Below, in pieces: positions 57,301-64,000 of a stretch of 64,000 nucleotides of DNA. Numbering within the stretch: position 1 is the stretch's first letter; every line of letters starts with the position of its first letter. A program made the translations under genes and the position numbers. The stretch is from NCBI GenBank assembly GCA_035771165.1, contig JAWNZC010000347.1, forward strand, positions 1,772,501 to 1,836,500, written 5' to 3'. This DNA is from Paragorgia papillata (lineage: Eukaryota; Cnidaria; Anthozoa; Scleralcyonacea; Coralliidae). The notes beneath the pieces were generated by a model. That model did no database searches and was not told the DNA's origin. It worked only from the letters and a program-made list of their open reading frames with translations.

Positions 57301-58497
57301 ATAATTAAAGAACCCCTTAACTTTTGCAAGTACTTGTTTGCATTATCTTGTTAATTAAATATGACTGGAAATGAGAGCACTTTACACAAAAAAGTTTTAT
57401 ATAAGAACAGAAAAAAACAACGAGAATGTAAAAAAAGCCGAGTGCTGTGTTTTAGATAGAGCGAAGTGTAAATGCTGAGGTTTTGATATATTACACTATA
57501 TGACACATAATATTAATTTCTTGAACATGTATTTCTTAAACATAACTATACAACGGCCGTGGAAGAGAACAGAAACCTATAAATTGCAGTTTAGAGTTTT
57601 ATTCGACCCTTGACCAATGCATAAATTTTGCTACTGTGTTGGAGTTTTGCCATGCAAGGTTTTGAGTATATGATGACCTTTATATAAAGAAATAAGTTGA
57701 ACATGTATTTTTAAGATCTGAGGATAATGAAATTATACTGTTAAAATATAGGATTTTACCAATATAATTGATTACATGCAATTGTTTTGAGTATATTGCT
57801 TGTTTATTAGTATGGAAATGAGTTTGTTTGCCACACAAAAGACTTTATTAAAAAGTGTTTGAAATTAGCACTGACGAAACTATTTTATTTGGATTTCTTA
57901 AAGCTTACTGCTCGAATGTCATTTAATTATGTTCCAATCATTTTACTTAAACACATTTGAAATACGTTTGATAAACTTGTTAATTCTTTAGTTGAGGTTT
58001 TTGTTGTATAGAGAATATGGAAATTAGTTTTATATATTTTTTCTGTATAAAGAGTATTATTCGTATTAACGACATGGATCATTGATGCTAGTTTATGTTG
58101 TTATTTCTGGCAAAAGTTGCTAAAATGTCCCAGCTTTTTCCTTTCATTGGCATTGCTAACAGTCTGGAGTACGAGCTATTAGGATATATGCATTGAATCT
58201 GTGAAAATATTCAATTTAGGCCACTATTTGTTCTATGGTACGTCCAATTTTGCAGTGTTTTTTCCTGTGCGAAGTTTTAATCGGATATCGAACACTTGCA
58301 TGCCGAATAAGAAGGCTAATAAATTAATTACAGACGCACGAGAGTCTAAAAGCTTTTTGAACAAAAGTATTTTTTTATTTTTTATTTTAAGTCAAACAGG
58401 ATGTGTCAAGGATATGAAACATTGGATGATGTCAATCAACACTTCAGCTTCAGCGGTGTTAGTTTGTACTTTTATAATTTTACGTGCAAGATATTTG
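54396..58497. other. Long repeat-poor upstream flank of the second SoxE gene
   Basis: About 4.1 kb with no tandem array, SINE or TIR-bounded element that I can identify, apart from short relics at about 55,835-55,880 (actctgatgaaagattctgc) and 57,440-57,490 (gagtgctgtgttttagatag). It is the longest such stretch in the window. ORFs here are short and unrecognised. The ORF at 58,201-58,596 runs into the adjacent MITE. Confidence 0.45.
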
Positions 58498-58600
58498 ACA
58501 ATTAGACAACGAGTCCGAGTTGTTTATGAGCTGATAGTCGGACGAGGCGCAGCCAAGTTGACTATCGTTCATAGGCAAGGAGGACGAGTTATCTAATTGT
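58498..58600. mobile_element. 103-bp palindromic MITE
   Basis: acaattagacaacgagtccg ... aggacgagttatctaattgt at the ends. Inside, tgagctgatagtc / gactatcgttca pair. Non-coding. Confidence 0.75.
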
Positions 58601-58706
58601 TTTGGTGCAAACTAACCAGTCGGTAAAACTATTATTTTAAAGATACAAACTGAAACCTCAGCAAAACGCGAGTTTTCTACCATTATTTTGCGTTTAAAAT
58701 TTGACT

Positions 58707-59120
58707 CAATCTCGTTCCCAGAGGCCACATTACCCGGGAAACGAGAGACTCTGGGATAATCCGTTTCAAATCGTTACGTTATTGGCTGAATGGTGAGCAT
58801 GAGTTGGTCTGAAGTGACCGGAAGTAGAATTAATAAAACCAAAATAACAAAGATGTCGGACGACAAGACTGCAGTGAAGACGTTGCCGCGATCGATATCT
58901 TCGCCGTATGTGTGTAGATGCTGTAATTCGAGCTTCGCCAGCGACCCCATTGACTTGTTTGGGGAAAAGTCAAACAAGGAGAACATACTATCCAGATTCC
59001 GCTCGGATATTTACGCATGCGTACCTCAACCGGAATAACAAGAATCCTGTCATTTGAAACGTATTATCCCAGAGTCTCTCGTTTCCCGGGTGGGGAACGT
59101 GAGCTCTGGGAACGAGATTG
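58707..59120 (+). mobile_element. Inverted-repeat element carrying a small ORF, copy 2
   Basis: Starts caatctcgttcccagaggcc and ends ctctgggaacgagattg. TIRs reach about 68 bp because gggataatccgtttcaaat is mirrored by tttgaaacgtattatccc. Same interior as 6,636-7,034, opposite orientation. Confidence 0.85.
58790..59038 (+). CDS. 82-aa ORF in the inverted-repeat element, second copy
   Basis: Same product as 6,721-6,969 except for a few residues (Ala for Pro near 28, Asp for Asn near 52, Glu for Gln near 64, Arg for Ser near 69, Val for Met near 78). The Cys cluster VCRCCNSSFAS is unchanged. Five conservative or neutral changes and no frame loss. Function unknown; could be a captured host exon. 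Confidence 0.35.
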   Translation: MVSMSWSEVTGSRINKTKITKMSDDKTAVKTLPRSISSPYVCRCCNSSFASDPIDLFGEKSNKENILSRFRSDIYACVPQPE

Positions 59121-59296
59121 AACTGCTTGATCACTACTAGTGGTCTCATCAATAGACAGTGAGTAGCTCAGCCAATCAAGAATACAGCATATGTAATAGT
59201 CTATAGTAATTGGTTTATACTAATACTAGATAGGTTTAAGTAATCATAGTTTCACCTTACAAACTTTAGTTTCATTTTACAGTAGGTTCACCCCAC

Positions 59297-59342
59297 CTCA
59301 CTCCACTCCACTCCACTCCACTCTCCACCACTCTACTCTAAT
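59297..59342. repeat. Short (ACTCC)n array
   Basis: cactccactccactccactc followed by degenerate units; same pentamer as 38,080-38,243. Confidence 0.85.
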
Positions 59343-59344
59343 GG

Positions 59345-59420
59345 TGGTAAACTGCATGCTAAGATTTTTAGCAATTGAAATACTGACGTTTCGAGCGGAG
59401 CTCTTCATCAGAATAAGTAT
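59345..59420 (-). repeat. Copy of the cgaaacgtc repeat
   Basis: The complement reads ttctgatgaagagctccgct, cgaaacgtcagtatttcaat and tgctaaaaatc, followed by ttaccacc. A clean example of the motif discussed under hammerhead-like cores. Confidence 0.7.
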
Positions 59421-59629
59421 AGGAGCTCTTCATCTTACCGTAGGTCCATTTGAGGGTGTGGCGTCTGCTTCCTAGTGTCCGTAAAGAATGACTTACCAGA
59501 TTCATAGGTCAACATTAACGCTTGAGCAACAAATTATATGACCTAAACTCATATCACAGGCAATTTATGTTGAAGTCTAAATGAGTGCATAAAGTTCTCA
59601 AGTCAATCTATTTCGTTCGGTTATAGTGT

Positions 59630-59725
59630 CCCGGGAACCTGGACCTCTCCCTGTGCTGAATAAAATAGTCTAGCGGTAGCCACATAAAATACTAAAGACT
59701 CGTCTTCATGCTTCAAAGGGTGAAT
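59630..59725 (+). repeat. Relic of MITE family c
   Basis: ctgaataaaatagtctagcg, gtagccacataaaatac and taaagactcgtctt retain the core order. Confidence 0.55.
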
Positions 59726-60039
59726 CTAGGTTATTGTTATACAGAGTTATATCACTCCCTCATAAAACCATCTTAAATTAATCTAATGTATATACATATA
59801 CTGCAATACAGTAAGACACTTCCATATTGTAATTTGCTGAACAGTGTTAAGTAGAAAGCTCTTAAGTCAAGCTAGGTTTAGTTCAACACTCGGAAATTGT
59901 CAGTTTTAATTTGTCATAAGATTTGTCATGATATAGGTAGTGCGGTAGTTTACCACCTTTTCACTTTGCAACAGATTAATTCAGTATATATAGTTATTTA
60001 CTTTTTTTAACTTTTTCACTCCCTCCACACACATACACA

Positions 60040-60235
60040 CAGCATTTCACAAGGCAGGAAGTCTGCCCTTGACGAGTAAAATCGTCTGGCGTTAGAGTAA
60101 AATAAGAAAAGTGTTAAATGGCAGCATTCAGGAAGAAAGGGTTAACTCTTTTACTCAAATTGTTATTATAGAACAACATTATCTTTTTACTCTGTCTATA
60201 ACACCAGACAATTTTACTCATCAAGGAGAGACGTT
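60040..60235. repeat. Two inverted relics of MITE family c
   Basis: Plus copy at about 60,066-60,110 (cgagtaaaatcgtctggcgt, tagagtaaaataag). Minus copy at about 60,185-60,230, whose complement is gatgagtaaaattgtctggt, gttatagacagagtaaaa. Head to head. Confidence 0.6.
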
Positions 60236-60256
60236 TCGGAAAGCTATGCATGTAAA

Positions 60257-60674
60257 GGCCTGGCCAAACGCTTTCAGCTTTCAACATCGCATTCAACATT
60301 GTTGAACGATGTTGAAAGCACGAGTGGCCAAATGAATTCAACATCGTTCAACATTCATGAATGACAATTAATTGAACGCGGGCTCCACAAAAGCTGGAAT
60401 CGACAATATCCCACATGGCGTATGTCTCTGTTCAACAAAGTTGAATGAAATGTGTCCAAATGCGTTCAACACCTTTCAACATTTTGAGAACAATAGAAAT
60501 GTTGAACGCGTGTTGAACGAAAATTTGAACATGTTCAAATTTCGTTCAACATCATCCAACACCATTCAACAACGTTCAACATCATTCAACAGGCGTGGCC
60601 AAACGCTTTCAACATGTTGAATTCAACAATGTTGAACGATGTTGAATGAAATGTTGAAAGCGTTTGGCCAGGCC
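60257..60674. mobile_element. MITE built from gttgaacgatgttgaa motifs, 418 bp
   Basis: Ends ggcctggccaaacgctttca and the complement tgaaagcgtttggccaggcc, the right one followed by tta. Nearly the whole interior consists of ttcaaca / tgttgaa in both orientations, and ggccaaa recurs internally (60,320 and 60,595), suggesting that the element grew by repeated use of its own ends. Confidence 0.85.
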
Positions 60675-60799
60675 TTAGGATTGAACAAATGTTTATAATG
60701 ATATACTCCACACATAATGTTCAGCTTTTTGTTGTAATTATAAATTCATTTTGTATTACTTTCAACTTGATTTGAATGAAAATCAGGCTAAATCTAATT

Positions 60800-60895
60800 A
60801 ACACATTCCTGTTCGAGGGCTTCCCCAGACGTGAATAAAATCGTCTGGCGTTAGCCAGAATAAAATACTGGAGACCGATTCGGACAGGAAAGAGT
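60800..60895 (+). mobile_element. Short MITE family c, intact copy
   Basis: aacacattcctgttcgaggg ... accgattcggacaggaaagagt with the perfect central stem tctggc-gtta-gccaga. Confidence 0.85.
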
Positions 60896-61045
60896 CTAAT
60901 ATACTGAATTGATAATTTCCCAACACAGTTTAAGATATGTCACTTTTCGGAAATGAGAAATGAAAATGTATGCGTTACGCCTATACAGACTACGCTTCTC
61001 ATGTTGGAAACGGATATTTTTTTAATTTGTTTAATTTAATTATTA

Positions 61046-61434
61046 TGTGCTGATTACATGAGCCGGGCTGACTCGTGTCACTGATTCTTTCCTCGGCCAC
61101 AAAAGGAGATTTTAATCAACGTTAGGATTCGTTTACATCTAAACTAAACCAATTATTCCTTGTAAATTTAGTTTATGCGAGTTTCAAAACCACAGTGAGA
61201 CCCTAATCAATCAATCAATCAATCAATCAATAGATTTATTCAAGGAACTTAATACATGGTAATAAATAATATATTAAGTCCTAGCAGGAGATTTAGGAGG
61301 TTAACCCTATAATAAAATCCCCTAATCGCGTGATCCCGGATCCCAGGAGATTTAGGAGGTTAACCCTATAATAAAATCCCCTCAATCGCGTGAGCCCGGT
61401 TAACCGGGCTAGACCGGCTCATATAATCAGCCCC
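61046..61434. mobile_element. Tourist-like MITE (agcccgg family), copy 2 with secondary insertion
   Basis: Ends tgtgctgattacatgagccg and cggctcatataatcagcccc|taa. The middle is interrupted from about 61,205 by a (atca)n tract and about 60 bp ending tattaagtcc. After this, aggagatttaggaggttaac and cctataataaaatcccct occur twice, so part was also duplicated. Confidence 0.75.
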
Positions 61435-62139
61435 TAAGAATAGAAAACTTTTGTTATGAAGATAATTTGCATTAAGTTTGACAGATGAAGAGAGCTAGTG
61501 CAATTTGTAACAGACTACAAGTCTACAACTTCAGATATTATTTCACATTGGGTTTTTTTTTAAATTGTATTGAACAGTCTTTGCTCCCATTGCATGCATT
61601 GCACCAAGCACGCAAACGTACCACATGTGCAATACATGTATACGTACAACTTGTCATACCACTTTAGTGTTATTCTTGTAAAAGTTGTCAACCTTGAAAT
61701 CCATTTTTTGTATACTTCTAAGTTGTCAACCTTGCTCTCAAACCACTATTCCTCTTAACCAAGAAATGCATGCATTCAATTTTTGAACTCGTTCAGTGTC
61801 AGTTTCAAGACTTTTTCTAACTTGTATGGTGTTGCGTATTAATGTGGAGTGTGCTGAGGTGGGTGTTCTGGATTGCTATTCACGTCTTGTTGCTAAGAAT
61901 GCATGAAAACAGGTTATTTGCATAAACCAGATATTTAGCAAAGTAAACAATTTTAAGGGTTCTTTTCAAAACACTTTTCCCTAAGTGCATGTTTTGCTGC
62001 ATATGTCATATTTAGTGTCGTGTATAATTTTTATTCTTGGGTGTTGGTTGATTTAAGAAAGCTAGTCTGATTTTGCGTTATTATATGCATTAAAAGAAGT
62101 ATTCGACAAATTCTCAAGAGTTCTGGTCTTTTTATATGT
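61435..62139. other. Unassigned, with a tail fragment of the tRNA-like repeat
   Basis: 61,594-61,668 (gcaccaagcacgcaaacgta, ccacatgtgcaatacatgta, tacgtacaacttgtcatacc) matches the tail of the tRNA-like family in plus orientation. The rest is unrecognised. Confidence 0.5.
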
Positions 62140-62670
62140 ATATACTATGCTGTGTGTTGCTGCATGTACTGTGCTGTACCGTGCTTTGCTGTGCCGTGCT
62201 GGTCTTGCTGCATCTTACCTTGTGCTGTGCCTTGCTCTGTCGTGTTCTATCGTGCTGCATCGTGCTTTGCTGTGTCGTGTTGTGTCGTGCTGCATGCATC
62301 TTGTTGTACTCATGCATACTATGTAATTCTGTGTTATGCTGTTCTGTGGTTAGTGCTGTGTTGTTCTTGCAAATGCTCTACTGTGTATAGTGTTTGTAGT
62401 ACAGTTCAATGTTTTGCTCGGCTGAACTGTGCTGTGTAGCGCTGTCTTGCACGGTGTGTGGTACTGTGTTCAGCTCTGCTGTACTATATGTGCTTTGCTG
62501 CATTGCACAGTGCTTTGTGCAGTGCTGTGTATGCAGCGCTGTCTTGTGTGCACTATTACGGTTTGTGGGGTGCTTCATTTGCTCTGCTGCATTGTACAGT
62601 GCTTTGTGCTGTGCTATCAGATGTGATGTGTTTAATGCAGTGCTGTGAAGCGCTGTCTTGTGTATTATTC
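62140..62670. repeat. Degenerate TGCTGTG/TGCTGCAT array
   Basis: About 530 bp rich in tgctgtg, cgtgctt, tgctgca and gctgtcttg, without a fixed period. The Cys-rich ORFs (up to 95 codons) are composition artefacts. Confidence 0.85.
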
Positions 62671-63164
62671 TGACGCTAATTGCTATGCAATTTCATCTCT
62701 CAGCATAACCAGCTAAATCCGACTCACCTGATGCCAACTCATTGATATTCACCGATATTGACCGACTTCATACAGTGCTCTTTTACTGTCAGTTTGTTAG
62801 GTTTTTTGCAACTAACATACACTTATACCCTTGATTGGCAGTTTCTATAATGGTCTCTTGGCTATTTCCGTTCTTGTTATGCATTCTTGCACACACTTTT
62901 ATCACCTCTGTTTGCAAACTGACATTGATTGAGAGGATTCAGTTCTTTTGAAACAAAAATCTTTTAAGCTTCAACCAACGGTGCATGGGCAAAAAGAAGA
63001 CAGTATTTTGACATTTCTTATTAATTATGCAGAAACCAAAAATTGAAGGAGAGATTTGAGTCGGTCTAAAGACGGTATTGCTGAAGTATTTCGTCGAGGC
63101 TATAGCTCGATGCTAACCGTGATAAGTCAAATTCAGATGTTTTTTCAAGCTTGGTATTCTTATG
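62671..63164. other. Unassigned sequence
   Basis: No recognisable feature. Confidence 0.35.
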
Positions 63165-63345
63165 ATAAGTTGTACGTATACATGTAGTGCATGTGGAACG
63201 TTTGCGAGCTTGGTGTAATGTAGCAGACGTTTGGTGGACGTTCGTCAAGCTCAATTACTCAAAAAAGATTTCTGAGCCCCAGACAGGGTTCGAACCTGCA
63301 ACCTAATGACCAGTTAGACGATCTAACCATTGAGCTACTGAGACT
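63165..63345 (-). mobile_element. tRNA-like repeat, minus-strand copy
   Basis: On the minus strand: ctcagtagctcaatggttag (box A-like), a shortened anticodon region, ggttgcaggttcgaaccctg (box B), then gagtaattgagcttgacgaa and the tail with ttacaccaagctcgcaaacg. The variable/anticodon region has lost several bases compared with 34,359-34,431. Confidence 0.75.
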
Positions 63346-64000
63346 CACTGTCCATTTACAAAGTTACGAAACTTTGCTTTCTTTTAGATATATACAATTA
63401 ATCTGGAATAAAGCCAGGTTAAACTACATCACACAAAACAATGTAGGGTCGGAGAAAGTTATAATTGCCCAGGTGGAGTGTTGAGAAGGGATCTGTTGAT
63501 CAGAAACAAAACATAACTAACAAGTGCATAGCACTGGCAGTGGCAGCAGTCACAGTGAGACACGCCTGCAGTCTGGGACAGTCAGCAGCAACAGCCATGA
63601 GCAGACTAGCAGACTTTAAGAATGATGCAGTAAAGTTGGCAGCATGCAGTCAGTACATAGTTTGGAAAAACCGCGAAAGGACTAGACAAGTCCCTTCGAG
63701 TCATCCCTTTTAACCTTGACCGTGCGGGGTTTTTCATTTTTTCTCTGAGGTGATGTGTATACCCTAATTGATAGGCTGTTTGTTTTAAAAACTCTGTTTC
63801 TATTTATTTTATTTAATTGATTGTCAAAGATTTAATTTAGTTAATGTATATGTTATTTTAGCTCATGAAGTGTGTCTCAAAGAATGTTCTTTTACCATGA
63901 CGATCACACAAGCGACTTTTGTTCATTTTTGTTGACACTGGCCAGTACAGAGCTCTTCCAAAGTGTTCAAGTAGGGACCCGTAGCCAGGGGGGAGCGGTG
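63346..64000. other. Unassigned, with an unrecognised 82-codon ORF
   Basis: The plus ORF 63,465-63,713 is Ala-rich in the middle (CIALAVAAVTVRHA) and of unknown status. The last bases (gacccgtagccagggggg) look like the end of another dispersed element cut by the window edge. Confidence 0.35.

Noticed and set aside
58201..58596. 131-codon ORF with two hydrophobic stretches
   Set aside because: Its last third lies in a palindromic MITE (58,498-58,600) and the rest has no homology I recognise.
62132..62673. Cys-rich small proteins on the plus strand
   Set aside because: Low-complexity TGCTGTG-type array; all frames show the same bias.

Overview
This is animal nuclear DNA, about 64 kb, AT-rich and very repeat-dense. 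Only two genes can be supported with confidence. Both encode Sox transcription factors of the SoxE group (relatives of Sox8/9/10). They lie on the minus strand about 36 kb apart (16044-17207 and 53265-54278). Each is a single uninterrupted ORF with an in-frame stop just upstream of the ATG and a TATA-like box about 90-115 bp upstream of it. The source is most likely a cnidarian or another early-branching marine invertebrate. The reasons are the SoxE type, the mix of 5S-rRNA-derived SINEs, Penelope-like and L2/CR1-like remnants, and several short inverted-repeat families that I remember as common in coral and anemone genomes. That last point is memory, not a search result.

Layout. 1-4.2 kb: a 494-bp non-autonomous hAT-like insertion with an 8-bp target duplication, then a 1.2-kb pyrimidine-rich satellite. 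4-8.8 kb: 5S-derived SINEs, a tRNA-like repeat, a 321-bp foldback, an L2/CR1-like LINE 3' end, and an inverted-repeat element carrying a small Cys-containing ORF. 8.8-16 kb: mostly unassigned DNA with two minisatellites and a foldback. 16-19.5 kb: the first SoxE gene and a repeat-poor upstream flank. 19.5-53 kb: the spacer between the Sox genes, filled with MITEs (several with TTA/TAA or TTAA target duplications), SINE copies, foldbacks, minisatellites of 20-22 bp, and simple repeats of 4, 5 and 2 bp. A Penelope-like GIY-YIG remnant sits at 45.2 kb, next to a perfect 57-bp-arm palindrome. 53-58.5 kb: the second SoxE gene and about 4 kb of repeat-poor upstream DNA. 58.5-64 kb: MITEs, a second copy of the ORF-bearing inverted-repeat element, a TGCTGTG-type degenerate array and more tRNA-like repeat.

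How the genes relate. The two Sox proteins are paralogues. Their HMG boxes start at the same residue (58) and agree at 57 of 76 positions. Both have Tyr instead of the near-universal Trp in the RPMNAFMVW signature. The first keeps the full SoxE architecture: dimerisation domain, HMG box, a conserved acidic transactivation segment and a short conserved-looking tail. The second has a degraded dimerisation region and extra changes in the box. A local duplication of an intronless SoxE gene followed by divergence of one copy fits what is seen. Everything else looks like mobile or tandemly repeated DNA, or DNA in which I can recognise nothing.
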